From the NCBI GenBank assembly GCA_949128115.1, contig OX421961.1, positions 87,837,277-87,901,276 on the forward strand: a stretch of DNA of 64,000 bases, read 5' to 3'. The stretch comes from Anaspis maculata (Eukaryota; Arthropoda; Insecta; Coleoptera; Scraptiidae). The notes below the pieces were generated by a model. The model did no database searches, had not been told where the DNA came from, and saw only the letters and a list, made by a program, of their open reading frames with translations. This document shows, piece after piece, positions 12,104-24,222 of the stretch; the first letter of the stretch is position 1, and every line of letters begins with the position of its first letter. A program made the position numbers and the translations under genes.

Positions 12104-12681
12104 GTTACTCCATGTGATATCGGTAAGCATTAGCATTTCTTGGGATTAATGATTAATATAATAATTGATACATGATACAATTGATTATAGCAAGTTCCAC
12201 ACGAATTTTTACTAAATACATATTTGTAAAGCATAAGGCAAATACTAAGTTTATAGAGTGTTTATTTTTTGTTGAAGCTTCAAAATGTATAGTAATTTTA
12301 TTTATAAGAACAATAATATTGTAATAAAATCATGATTACTTTGCGCCAGTAGCTTCTAGAAAACGTAGTCGTACCTACAAAACCAATGACAGTAACGTTA
12401 TTATAATTGTGACTATTATTGTGTCAAGAGTTGTGATGTTTCTTGTGAAATATAATTTTTGCATTTACATATTCGAATAATCTAGAAACGTAATGAAGTT
12501 ATTTGGTAGAAAAGGCAAATCAACTACCTACTGCTACTGAAGTCAATGATTGTTTTTGTTGTTATTTGGAAGTGTTGGAATATTTTATTGATTCAACTTT
12601 TAGACCGTTAATTTATCAGGAATGTAAAATGTAAATTATTAATATTATAATATAGTATCTATTTAATTTATGTAAATTTTT
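12104..12681. other. 3' UTR of the P4-ATPase and short gap before the convergent carotenoid oxygenase
   Basis: AT-rich, with AATAAA at 12323-12328 as the probable poly(A) signal of the plus-strand gene. The minus-strand stop codon is at 12682. No other feature seen. Confidence 0.6.
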
Positions 12682-15600
12682 CTATGATTTTGGCATAAAC
12701 CATCCATGCAGACATTTAGGGACTGGTCCAGGAGTTTCGAATTCCGCTCGAGCGATTTCCGTGAATGTTTTAGCGTCCAGTATAATAAGACCAGCATGGT
12801 TAGAATCCTCTTGGCCCCATACCATCGCGGCCAGGACGACACCATCATCCTCAAACTACTTGGTTAATGAAATACAAAATGTAAGACTATAATATTCATA
12901 GGGTACCTGCGCATCCGGCCGTGGGACAAAAATAGGTTCACTGGGGTAACAATTCTTTTCACACCAAGTTTTTGCGGTTTTTTTCACAGTGTCTACTTTT
13001 ATTATAGTTCCTGGATTTTCTGCATCAACATCAGCGCTTATTGCATAAAAAAATCTGTACTTCTTTCCTGGAAATAACATTATTTTATTTTGGTTCAGTA
13101 CTAGCAGAGACTGTGGTGATAGCCACCCACATGGTAGTTGCTGAAACGATAGTCTGACTCCCAAAAGCGAGTTGTCTTGGGAGCTGCCAGTTGTCAAAAG
13201 TCCCCCCCAAAAAAAAAAACAATTTTGCACTGTTAATCCGATCGACTTGAAATTTGGTATTCAGGAAGGGTTTTGCTGTCAAATGAGCTGATTAGTTTTT
13301 GGCTGTCATATGTCAAGTGGAAGTGTCATTATCAAAAAATGGCAGAAGTTTTATTTCATAAAACTTGACTTGCAATATGTTATTTGAAAGCCTTAAAAAA
13401 CTGTATCCAGAACAGTTTGAAGTACTCCTCTAATTGTCATTTGTGAGTTAATAAAAAATATCAAAGTTTGAAACTTTGACATTCATTTCTTCAAAATCTA
13501 TCCGATGGACTGGCATCAAATCCGGCATAAAGCAACAAACCAAAACAATCTAATTGAATCTGCAGTTGGAGTTTTCCACCATTTCCGAACAAAGCGTTAC
13601 GAATTTTTTATTTTCTTTTGGCCGTTGCCACCCGAGAGGGCCGCTCACCCGGATTTTGACCAGGACAACTCACGTTTAGTGTAGAACTTAACTCAGAGAC
13701 TCGACGGTCTTTCCTGCTCGGGGATCGACTTTTTTCTAAAAATTTCAACTGCTATCAAAAGCAGATTGGATTGGGCGTCATGTACCTATGCCTATTTTCA
13801 ACTGCGACGCGTCTCCGGTCTTCCGGCGGATATTAATTACGGAATGTGCAATTGCTTTTTGAGAAAATAGCCGCTGGAAAATCACGTCGCATTTGGAAAT
13901 AGGCCTACATTACACCCAATCCAATCTACTTTTGATATCAGTTGAAATTTTTCGGAAAAAGTCAATCCCCGAGCAGGAAAGGCCATCTGAGCTGAGTTCT
14001 ACACTAAACGTGTGTCGTTCTGGTCAGAATCCGGTTGAGCGGCCCTCGGGTGGCAAGGGCCAAGAAAATTTAAAAATTTGCAACGCCTTGTTGGGAAATG
14101 GTGGAAAACTCCAACTGCAGATTTAATTAGATTATTTTAGTTTGTTGCTTTATGCCGAATTTGATCTCAGTCCTCGTCTCAAGGTGCGTTCAGTCAGCAT
14201 ATTTAGCCGCAAGTTTTAATTTTAGTCGCAAGCGCAGCGACGCCCATTGGCTCTTATGAACCAGCCTCCTCAGAACAGCCAATAAGCGATGCAGCACTCA
14301 CGACTAAAATTAAAACTTGCGGCTAAATAAGCTGACTGAACGCACCTTCACTCTATCGGATAGATTTTGAAGAATAAAATGTCAAAGTTTTAAATAATAA
14401 ATAAATAAACGTTTTATTAATATTCATACAAAAAGACAATAGATATAACAAAATTTCAAAAACGCAGCCACCCACAGGAGATGAATCTCGTGCGTGGGTA
14501 TAGGCAGTATGGTATTTAAAAATTTAACAAACAACTGCAATTTTGAACTCTGATATTTTTTAATTACTGACGAATGAGAGTTGGGGGGGGTATTTTTAAC
14601 TGTCCTGAATACAGTTTTTTTAGGGCTTTCAAATAACATATTGGAAGTCAAGTTTTGTGAAATAAAACTTCTGTCATTTTTTGATAATGACACTTCTACT
14701 TGACAGATGACAGCCAAAAACTAATCAGCTCATTTGACAGCAAGACTCTGTCTGTTTACCAAATTTCAAGTGGATCGAATGAACGGTGCAAAATTGGTTT
14801 TTTTTTTTGGGGACTTCTGACAACTGGCAGCTCCCAAGACGACTCGCTTTGGGGAGGCAGACTGGCGTTTCAGCAAGTACCATGTGGGTGGCTATTCACA
14901 CAAGAAGTATCGTGCGGTCAGAAATGACAAGCTCTCAAAGGCCGCCAGCTCACGGTCTATTACGGAAGTGCAATTCACTGATAACGTGTTTGAGGTATTT
15001 TTTACAAAAAAAAACTTAAACTTGTCACGAGACGCCCAAGACTAGTTCGCGATATTCTAGAGGCGGAACAAAGCGGTAGAGCCATAGAAGCAGAACTATA
15101 GACTTTCTCATACAGAGGCGGTTCCCTTTGCTCGCAGCTCGTGCGCAGGTCTTCATATAGACCAGTTCGCAAAATATTCGCGCGTTTGTAGCCAAGTGGG
15201 GATGCGACCAGGCATCACGCTGGCCCATTCAAGTTACCCTGCGCCTCGAGTACCTTAGGTGTGTGAGAAACTCTATAATACTAGATTTATGTTTAATCTG
15301 CAGTTGGCAAATAATAATTGAAGATGTAGGATGCTCCATCTACTTTTTTGGACATGCGTCGGCACTGTTTAGCTTAGGATTAGAAAGGACAATCTCGCTT
15401 GCGCGCGTCATTGGCGCGAATTGATATTTTCATGATGATGGATGAGATAGACTTACCTAGGTACTTCTCATAATGAATTCTTGGAGTTTCACATCCTAGA
15501 TCACAAAGTTTTTCGGGTTTTACTAACACGTTTTTGTCTGGTAAATAGTACGCCTCTGCTGTTGTCCATTTCAATTTCACCAAATTGTCATTTGTCTTTG

Positions 15601-17580
15601 GTGTTGGTTTCAGAGGACAGACAAATCTAGCAGGCCTGGATCTGAACATTTTTGCGTAATTTGGGTTCTTTTGCATTGACTGTAAAATGAAGCTTAAGTT
15701 TTGCGACTTGCTTGTTGAGTCCAATAATTAGTAGGCAGAGAGAGAAAACTTTATTTAAACATAAAGTGGGCTGCCCGTTTACTCCATATGAGGTGCCTAT
15801 ACTTACTTTCATAGTTTCAATATACATGCAATCGAGCATGGAAGGATCCTGGTAGACACATATATCTAAAACTACATGGTCTGAGATTTCATATTGATTG
15901 ATCATGTGCAAGTAGAAAAATGGCTCTGCTAAAAATTTGTAAGCTAATTTTCCGGTTTTTCTGGACACCAAGTTGATTTGTGTCTGGAACAAATCTTGTA
16001 AAATCATGTCTGGATGGAAGGCATGCGCCTACTTTTTGTTCTTTATACCAACGGAAGCAACCTGCCAGTGGCTCGTTCTTCAACTTGGTCATTACCATAG
16101 CTCTAAATGAAAGATTCAGTGGTTGTTCTACAATGACAAAATAATTGTTTGTCATGCCTAAAATTTAAAGGCATATGCATTAAGACTGATTGGTAGGTCT
16201 GTGCAATTTTCTTGCATTTGGTAAATCAAACACAAAAAAGAGCACGGATTTCGACTTAAAACTATTCAAATTTACCGAAAGTGTGCATGTAGGACGGGTG
16301 CAGAGGCCATCTAGTAGGTATAGCAGCAACAATCGAAGCTTGATCAAACATAGTTGTATCTTGTTGATCTAAAAAGAAAGTTACAACTACCGCACGATCA
16401 ACAAAAAAAAAAACATTTAGGGTTGGCTTTGCTTCGAAAAATTCGGTCATTCAGCCAATCCAGTTGCTCCAATCAATGAATATTCCAAAGCCAACCGTAA
16501 ATGGTTTATTTTTTGAATTTTGAAACAAGCATTTTATGGACACGTGCCTCGTTTCCTTGCAGGAAATCGCACTATACTGTGCTGAGGACCAGTGGGATAA
16601 ATTGTTAACGCCAAGTTATAAACAGTACCTGAAAAATGACTGCCTGAGAATCAAAACCTATTCAACTTTTCAAATTGTTACCATCATCCACAATGTGTGG
16701 ATGTGAAGAGTGGTGAACTATTGAAACGTTATCACTGATATCAACTTTTTCTTCAGTTTCCAGCGTTTTCGGGTTTATTCTATGTATTATTGGAACTTCA
16801 CCAAATGCATAAATATCGTCGCCGAATGGATATAAAGAGATCATGGAGTTGTCAGACTGAACGGATTTTGGATGGAATATAGCAGCAACTCTTGAATCAA
16901 TAAGATACACGAAAAGAGATTTATGATGATTGATGTGAATACCTGTTGAATATTGTTTGGCAGGGTTCAGCTACTGCTTGTGTCCCAAATCCAGTTAGAA
17001 CTATTCTGTTTGCCGCCCAGTTCCTTTTGAAGTCATCAGACTGAAGAAATCTGCACTGATACGTAACGCTTCCATTCTCAATACCAAATCTTTTCAAATT
17101 TCAAGTTGATTATTAAAAAAAAACTTGCAAGAGGTTTTGTTTACCGGTGTAATAATGCAGAGCTATCAAAAAGATGATCAAAAGAGTCGCTTCCCGCTTT
17201 CAATGACCCCGGGCCGTTCCTCAACAACGAACCATTCAACCATTTCGGCACATTTCCTGTTATTTTTCCTGGAATTGGTTCTATAATTTCTTTATCGCAT
17301 GATCGTAACCATACGTTAACATCGCAATTTGGATACATTTTTTCATTTGTTTCTCCATCCAAATTATAATTGAACTGAAAACGCACATTAGGGAGCTGAG
17401 GTACCTACCTAATAAAAACCTACAATCAGTTGAAAAAAAGTATATACGCACGCCTTTTTCTGTAAAATTAAGCCATTTCTTTCTGTCAGGTATCGGAGAC
17501 CAAGAGAAAATTTCCGTGTATTTTCCCGCAGGACCATCACGATCATTTACTTCCAAGTGATTTTGTGATGGCCGGCTCAT
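12682..17580 (-). CDS. ninaB: Carotenoid oxygenase (BCO/RPE65 family; insect carotenoid isomerooxygenase-like), 11 exons
   Basis: Exons in transcript order: 17452-17580, 17145-17374, 16943-17089, 16682-16890, about 16578-16628, 16276-16368, 16033-16157, 15807-15983, 15457-15679, 12907-13067, 12682-12855; about 572 residues. The four iron-ligand histidine contexts of the family are visible: SHPH (about residue 232-234), SYMHTFG (284), YLHMINQYE (354) and CLHGWF (565). LLRNGPG near the N-terminus and EDDGVV near the C-terminus are family signatures. In insects this enzyme cleaves and isomerises carotenoids to make retinal chromophore. Uncertain point: the 3' end of the fifth exon. The family pattern predicts that VRFPA should be retained, but the only in-phase GT donor found (GTATAG at 16577 downward) removes it; a GCAAGG donor is well placed but out of phase. 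The 2.4-kb intron 13068-15456 carries a foldback element. Confidence 0.93.
14182..14347. mobile_element. MITE family B, copy 1, nested in the foldback arm
   Basis: 166-bp hairpin with termini AGGTGCGTTCAGTCAGC / GCTGACTGAACGCACCT, flanked by TCA on both sides. The left foldback arm lacks it, giving an empty site. Second copy at 41735-41902. Confidence 0.9.
14391..14548. mobile_element. Unclassified insertion in the right foldback arm
   Basis: About 160 bp present in the right arm and absent from the left arm near 13465. It starts with an AATAAATAAATAAA tract, so it may be a retroposon in reverse orientation; I cannot name it. Confidence 0.45.
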
Positions 17581-18120
17581 GGTGCCTGAATGGTGGTAGA
17601 CTACGTTGAACTTGGCTAAGAAATGCGATTTTATTTTTCATTGAGTTGATCTCATTATGCTATATATGATTAAATTTATTAGATTAATGGAAAGAGCTCA
17701 CGTGTTTCAATGTCAGTAGACGGGCGCTGCGGCAGCTCTGATGCAAATAAACCGTCAGTGAAATAAACTATAGCCTATTAGCTAGTTGTCATCGCTCTGT
17801 CGTCGCATTTGCAATTTGTTCACTTACAGAATCACGAAGACATGGCAGAAAAACCGAGACGGCGGAAAAACCAGAGGAAAGCGAACGAATCACGTATCAG
17901 AAAAAAAAACTTGTAACTTCTTCCCAAATAAATAAAACTTCGATATAAACCTGTGTTTTCCAGAAGCCTCCCCCAGTCATTTTCATATTGATTTTATTTA
18001 GGGCTTGCATCATCCACGCGAAGTAATTTTATAACCGTATCAACGTTGTCGTTATCATAACCAACAAGAGTTGGAATCGATTTTTAGGCTATTGGCGATG
18101 AAAAAGAATTCGAATTTTTG
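17581..18120. other. Upstream region of the carotenoid oxygenase gene; no gene seen
   Basis: It should hold the promoter and any 5' non-coding exon of the minus-strand gene. A short string at about 17745-17775 (AAATAAACCGTCAGTGAAATAAAC) resembles the SINE tails at 18310 and 18780, so a fragment of that SINE may be here. Confidence 0.4.
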
Positions 18121-18124
18121 CGGA

Positions 18125-18345
18125 AGGAGCTCGATGGCGCAGTAGGCTAGTGTCTGTAATGTCGGGCATGGGCCCGCTTGTTGCTGAAAAATCGGATCCC
18201 TTGATTTAGTTCGAATACTTGCTAAATGTAAGGGCGCGTTGGGTGTTCCAGAAAAACATTCACCAGCGTCGTGTTACACCTTACATCCATGTGTTGCACC
18301 TTGACAGCGGAAATAAACCGACGGTAAATAAACGAAAACAAAAAA
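18125..18345 (+). mobile_element. Diverged SINE of the 18453 family
   Basis: Starts with a decayed A box (GATGGCGCAGTAGGCTAG) and shares the body and tail with the next SINE: GCTAAATG, ACATTCACCAGCGTCG, GCGGAAATAAACCGACGGTAAATAAACG-A tail. Confidence 0.65.
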
Positions 18346-18452
18346 ATTGCAGGCGGAAGGTATGGCCTCTTCAACTACCAGTGGTGCCCTGTCTCGGTAA
18401 TGGAATTCGCGAATAACCAACCTACCAAACAACTACATTTATTAAAAATGAA

Positions 18453-18803
18453 CCAGAGGAGCTTGTGGTGTGGTGGTTAGCGCGCTCGACTACCACCTCA
18501 GGGATCGTGGGTTCGAGTCCCACAGGGGGTGCTCGGGTTCTCGTCCCCAAAACAAGCTTTTTGATTCAGTTGGAATGCTTGCTAAATGCAAGAGACGTGC
18601 CGTGTGTCGCGTAGCAAGTAAAATACGAACGATGGTGCCGACCCCATGCGATGTTGATGGTCGTTAAAAATCCCTACCCTGCGTTGGAACACACGGGGGG
18701 TCGGCAAAAATTTCTGGTATAGTGGAGGAAAGCATTCACCGGCATCGGTGTTAGGCCTCGTTGCGGAAATAGGCCGGCGTTGAATAAACGAATACAAAAA
18801 AAA
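18453..18803 (+). mobile_element. Full-length tRNA-derived SINE
   Basis: A 351-bp element: tRNA head with A box TGGTGTGGTGGTTAGCGCGC, B box GGTTCGAGTCC at 18510-18520, unrelated body, and tail GAATAAACGAATAC plus A-run. A 10-bp target duplication TAAAAATGAA is at 18443-18452 and 18804-18813. Relatives at 18125-18345 and (inverse) 33755-33985. Confidence 0.9.
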
Positions 18804-18883
18804 TAAAAATGAAATGTTTTTTTATTATTTCCAGATTCGACGATATAAATTTAATAAAACTAATATACTAAGAAATTTCAGTT

Positions 18884-21800
18884 CTAGTTCCCTTTAGAGT
18901 ATCTCTTCCAGAACTTTTTGACGTCATCATGGGCAGATTTGTTGATAATAAGGGTCCTCTTTTCTTTGTTACACCAGATCATATGTCCGTTCGACTGAGC
19001 ATACTCCTTTAAAACATTAAAATCGGCCTGGAAAACAAAGTGATATGAAACACGGTGGTAGAGATAATGCGCGAACTTCTCACTTGTGATAAGAATTGAC
19101 TGTACAAAACACCTTCCGAGTACGTCAGTCTGTTTCGTTCCAGTTCCCATAATTTGATTTGGTCGACAACAGTAGGAGGCAAAGGTTCTTTACCTTCGCT
19201 TTGAAACATCTGAGCATGGGAATGTTGCCTGAGATACCCAATGATCTGATCCGCTGTGATACCACCTCGCAAGGCCTGTCTGATAGAATCTCGAGTTATG
19301 ACCCCGACGACTAAATTGGGAAACCTATACATTAATTCCGTGAATAGACCGATCAACGCGACCTGCAGATTGGAATCAGTATAGGCGTACACCCTGTAGT
19401 TGGTTTCAACTACTATGTAGCCACTTGGAGCGTCCTCTTCTAGTGCAGGAGTGCCCTTATTTTGACTATTAGTTATGTTCAGTGCCAATCGAGTTGGATA
19501 AAAACGACCGGCTTTACGCTAAAAAAAATAATAAGTTTCAAGTTTACACAATAAAGGCGTCCCACAAGTCGCGCCCCACCTTGAAGATGAGTGTTATCTA
19601 AGAATGTCAAAAACAACGGGGTTTATGTCGGGTGACGACCGAGGCCAAGCTAAGTCATGTACGCTCAATCGACCGATATATAAATTCAATTAATTCAATT
19701 ACTGCCGGATGTCGGATTCAGCTTTTGAAAAATATGAAGTTTTTGCGATAATAATGAATTGCAAGAGGTGCCTCCTGAGAAAGTTACAGCCTCTCAAAGT
19801 TCAATTTTTAAAATTCTTATACCATTTTTGGAAAGCGTACATCAATATCCCGAAATGGTTTTGGACTTTTGATCGTATTTTGTTTTTCCAAAGAGTTATC
19901 GATATTTTTTTGATTGATGAACTGAGAATTGAGCTGTAAAACGTCATTCATGATGTGAAAAATTGGTTACTATGGCAATCGTAATGCAACAGGTACTTGC
20001 CACTGGTGCATTTTGAACCACCCTAGGCTATTCAACAGGTAATGCAATGTCGCAGCATGCTTGATTTTTGATTTGTCATAGTGCCAACAGGAGTGTAGGT
20101 CCTTACCACTTCTGAGGACCGATGGGATCAAATTGTACCATGATACATTTGATAGAGCTATTGTGTACGTTCCTGTTCAATGGACCTTTTCAATAAAGGC
20201 AGTCTCTCTCGCACGATTTCCCTCACAGCCCCCACATGACCGCAGTGTGGTGCCGCGCACTTCATAACGAACGGAGTTTCCCTTCGAGATATTAGGCGCC
20301 GTTATAGCTAGACACATCTGTGCTAGACACCTCCAACTGCGCGGTAGGAACGCGCATGCATCTGTCTCTCTTTTCTGAAAAGGTCCATTTCAAGTTGTGC
20401 TTTGTGATTTCAAGTGTTAACAAAGACCGCTGGCACAGTCTGCACCAAAAAATCCAAAAATCACAAAAAAATCAATAACTCTTTGAAAAAATAGAATACG
20501 ATCAAAAGTCCAAAACCATTTTGAGATATTAGTGTACGCGTTCCGAAAATACCACCTAAAAAATTCTGCGACTTGTTTTCTGAAAACGGGACCTTACGGA
20601 AATTAAATCATTTTTGCACTGCTTTCATTGTCACCTGTATATCGTACATAAAGTCAACAATTGGGTGATCAAAGGTGGTATCTTGTAGTCGAAGAATTCC
20701 TCTGTCGAGCACAATAAAAATTTCCAAAATCGGCTCATGTTTCCTCGAAAAATTGTCATTTTAAAGGTAACAAAATTTTGGGGTGATCCCTAGACCATTT
20801 GGATGTATATAATTGTGCGTTTTTTTTAAATAAGATTGCATAAAGGGTCACGACGAGTGTGCAACTTTTCGGGCAACAGAGAGGTGCACCCTTTAGGTTT
20901 GCAATAAACTCTACCTACCGCAATTTTTTGCGAGTATTCGCACATGATTTTGCGAATATTCGCACATGAGAATCAATCTTAGCAGCCAACCTCAATTATT
21001 TCATCAGCGGTTGCAAACGCTAGCAACATTCCGAATTTGACTTTGGCGTTATATTGAAGTTGAATTCAGCCAACCTTGGCGCAACGTCAGTTATACCCAG
21101 TGTGGTGTGAAGGGCTCCGCTCATCTACATTGCACTGAATTCGACGCCAACTTTGACGCTAGCGCTGTTGTTAAAAAACCGGCCTTCAACGATATTACTG
21201 AAGTTTTCAAATGGTTCAGTTCATGGCAAATTCCTGACATTCTTACAGAACTGTCAACGTGGAAAAGAAAAGCGTGTAGAACACATCAAATTTCCTCATC
21301 AGTAAGGGACATCATGCAATGAGAAAAATGTCATTGTAGTTGTAGGAAATTTTGACCTTGATATTCTCTCACTAAAATGTCAAAGCAGAAAGTGACAGGA
21401 AATAGAGAAATATAGGTTCAACTTCAACCTCCAACTCGTGTCAAAAACATCATGCTTGTGAAGAAATGTTACTATTTCCAAACTTCCCAACATCAACTAG
21501 GTATTATGCCATGGTTGGTTTTCAAGGTTTGGGCGACTTTTTGGCCTTTTACAATGGTAACTTACTTTTCTTTGATAAACCAAACCAAACTCCCGTAGAT
21601 GTTGCAGAAACTGCAGTAAACCTTGACTCATACCTTCTGTGCTGTAGTCCTAGAAATCAAAAATTGAAAGAGCTCCTGAATTAATGCCATGCATTTACCT
21701 ACTTTTCCCAATGTACTGAAACTTATCTGGAACAGAAATGTTAGGCATTCAACCAAGTTCATTCCCCTCTGTTCCACTGTATCAAGGTACTGAAGCAAAA

Positions 21801-23378
21801 AATGCCAGACTTGAGCCTGCCGATCCAGCAGCAGGAACTGGAATCCTTGTCTGGTTATCACAGGACTACCATCTTCTTCATCTCTAATATAAAAGAAAAG
21901 AATAATATGAAAATATTGTTTTGTTATAGGTACTGATAGCCCCTTAAATCAGAATGATTTTTCATCGCATTACTAGGATATTTGAGAAATCAGTGCATCG
22001 ACATGGATTTCAGTGTGTGTTGGCTTGGCAGTGGTACAGCTCTCATAGAAAGTAATTGGCTTCCTTGCAGTTCTCAAGGTTGCAGGCAAGTTAGTTTCTT
22101 CAACAGCAGTTTTTGGTGTGGCAAAGGGATGGTCTACAGTGAATTGCACCAAATGCTCGTCGGCCGTTTGCATACTGTGTTGCAGCGTCGGAGACTGGTC
22201 GTCTAGGTAAGTCGTCCGTACCGTCCCATTTATACGTTTTGAAATGAAAATAGTAATTGCAATTGTTGTAAATGTATTTGTATTTTAGACCTAGCTGATG
22301 ATGAACTGTGACTAGTTCAAAATCGGTTCAAGGAACAGAGGAACTTGTTGAACAAGACTGAAATCTTTTTACACTAATTTTTAAAAACACTTGTTTAAGA
22401 GCAGCCTGTTCATGCACCACACATTGCAATGACCAGGCTTCCTTAAGTCTTTCACAATGACCAACCCTCTTTGAACCTGTGTTATCATTTCAACAATTGT
22501 GATACCTGCTCATGACAGCGTCGACAAATCAAAATCTATTGTGTGAGCCACTGAGTAGAACCTAGCTACAAAGGGAAAATGAACCATTCCGTTTTTATGG
22601 GGCCATAGTACATAGACAGAGTTTATAAAACTTACTGTTTCATAAGTCCAGCATGCAGTAATATCCTGACAGCATCAGCAGAGATACCTTCTTGCTGCTG
22701 AGACCCTACCATGTAATGTAAGACACATTCCCATCGTTCAAGTGAATAAGCATCCAAAAATGAAATATCTCGTGCTTTGCTATCGACTTCTAATGCTGAA
22801 GACATACTCCATGGTTTTCCACTAAATTTTCATGTGTTAGTAAAAACTCAAAACAAGGCAGAACAAAATTACCCTCCTAACAAAGCAACCTTTAAATTCT
22901 TTTTGAAAGTAGCTGATAAAATCCATCCCAACAATCCACCTGGAATTGCACCTTCTTGCCATACTGATAGCTCACCAAGTACTTTACTTACATACACATG
23001 TTCTCTACAAAAAAAAAAATACATAGCAGAACAGAGCTTACAAACGTGATATAATTACTTGGAAAATGCTTGGGCACCCCACGAAGCCACTACAGCTTGA
23101 GGAACTGGTTGTTCGACAAACAAAATTCGGATCACATACTGCCTTGCTAATTCCGGTAATTCTCTGGAAATCTCAACGTTATCGACACAGAGTAACTAGA
23201 CTTAAGTCCTCAATTACCTATATACGGCCAGGCATATCGTGGGGTGATTGTAGAGCTTCTCTAGTATCGAGGAAGGTCTTGTCCTTAAATATTCATACAA
23301 GTTTTTGCATTCCAAATTTTCTGGTCTGAGCAGAGAAGCACCTTGCTGGTTCGAGCCGCTCAATCCATTATCTGCCAT
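18884..23378 (-). CDS. GTF2H4: TFIIH core subunit 4 (p52, Tfb2), complete, 8 exons
   Basis: Exons in transcript order: 23218-23378, 23059-23163, 22873-23004, 22636-22821, 21703-21883, 21566-21649, 19084-19518, 18884-19027. All are in phase, giving 475 residues (human 462). Recognised along its length: [16 protein letters not shown] near the N-terminus; [71 protein letters not shown]; the conserved [13 protein letters not shown]; and the C-terminal DVKKFWKRY that contacts p8/Tfb5 in other species. Role from family knowledge: p52 binds XPB and supports its ATPase during promoter opening and nucleotide-excision repair. The start ATG at 23378 is followed by a short, poorly conserved leader as in orthologues. 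The 2-kb intron 19519-21565 contains an inverted-repeat element. Divergent from RpL29. Confidence 0.96.
19720..20610. mobile_element. Inverted-repeat element in the GTF2H4 intron
   Basis: Arms about 19825-19925 and 20452-20555, with landmarks TCCCGAAATGGTTTTGGACT, TTTTGATCGTATT and AAAGAGTTAT on the left, each inverted on the right (AAAACCATTTTGAGATATT, AATACGATCAAAA, ATAACTCTTTG). The middle, about 520 bp, is unclassified. Boundaries approximate. Confidence 0.65.
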
Positions 23379-23970
23379 TTAAGTGAGTAGTTTTCGAGTT
23401 GTACAGCGCCGATATCCTTTGAGGTGTTGCTTGTTTCATTTATAGGTTATGTTGCTGCTTCCGCCGCTGATCTTACGACACTAATAATTTGTGTTTAAAA
23501 TGTTGTTTAGAAAATACGACTTGAACACTGTTCTGGTAATATGTTTATTGTTCGCTTGGTATTGTTGAAAATATATTATTTTGAAAAACGAAGGAAAGAG
23601 TTTGACACCATCGCCGTAATGCAATGAGATCTGTCATCCAGAGAATAGCTGTCATCTGTCGATTCTGTCATCTGCGTCTGTCTGTTTTGACACATCCTTG
23701 GTTTTGACCACAGAGTTTTGACCGAAGCAGAAAAGAATTTTGTTTCTGTGATTTTGTGTCGAAAAGCTACAATGCGATTATCAATAAAACCTTTGTCATC
23801 AATTTATTTTTTCTTGGAAATAAACAGCGTTGGAAATAATTGCGAAAATATCAAATCATTAAAATTCATAAATTATTCAAATTGAATGAACTGGCAACAC
23901 TGCAGTGCAGCGAACCGAACCGACTGTCAACTGTCACTGCTCGTTCCTCTTCGTCTTCTCGCGATTCGCG

Positions 23971-24019
23971 TTCTCTTTTTGACGGACCACGGTTGTCGAT
24001 TGTTCTTGACGTTTGAGAG
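23971..24019 (+). promoter_or_regulatory. Probable TOP-type transcription start and non-coding exon 1 of RpL29
   Basis: The pyrimidine-rich stretch TTCTCTTTTT at 23971-23980 is followed by a short exon ending at the donor GAG|GTAAGA at 24019/24020. The next exon begins after TTTCAG at 24191 and contains the ATG. This is the usual layout of an insect ribosomal-protein gene; the exact start site is inferred. Confidence 0.45.
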
Positions 24020-24222
24020 GTAAGAAAGGATTTCATATCTTAGATTTATTTGCACCATCTGTAGACGTTTTGAGAATTTTTAAGTGTAATCCTCATTTTC
24101 TTTCAATATTCTAGTTATTGTTCCACCTAATTTGGAAAAAAGTGTCTGTTTTGCCAGTACTTTTTATATTCTAACCTAATTTATATTTCAGATCATAACC
24201 CATCACCCGATCAGTTGAAAAA

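Larger units (their letters stand above)
13117..14901. mobile_element. 1.8-kb foldback element in the carotenoid oxygenase intron
   Basis: Two long inverted arms meet near 13840. Left landmarks: CCACCCACATGGTAGT (13125), CTTGGGAGCTGCCAGTTGTC (13175), TTGACCAGGAC (13658), GGGATCGACTTTTTTC (13718). Each recurs inverted on the right (about 14885, 14830, 14028, 13960). The right arm is longer because it contains a MITE (14182-14347) and another insertion at about 14391-14548. One arm of the family alone is found at 1-1340 and 46560-47480. No long ORF. Confidence 0.88.

Noticed and set aside
13085..13282. ORFs adjoining the carotenoid oxygenase exon
   Set aside because: They read into the foldback arm; the real exon ends at the acceptor at 13068.
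21107..21322. Plus-strand 71-codon ORF in the GTF2H4 intron
   Set aside because: No recognised domain; lies antisense within an intron without promoter or poly(A) evidence.
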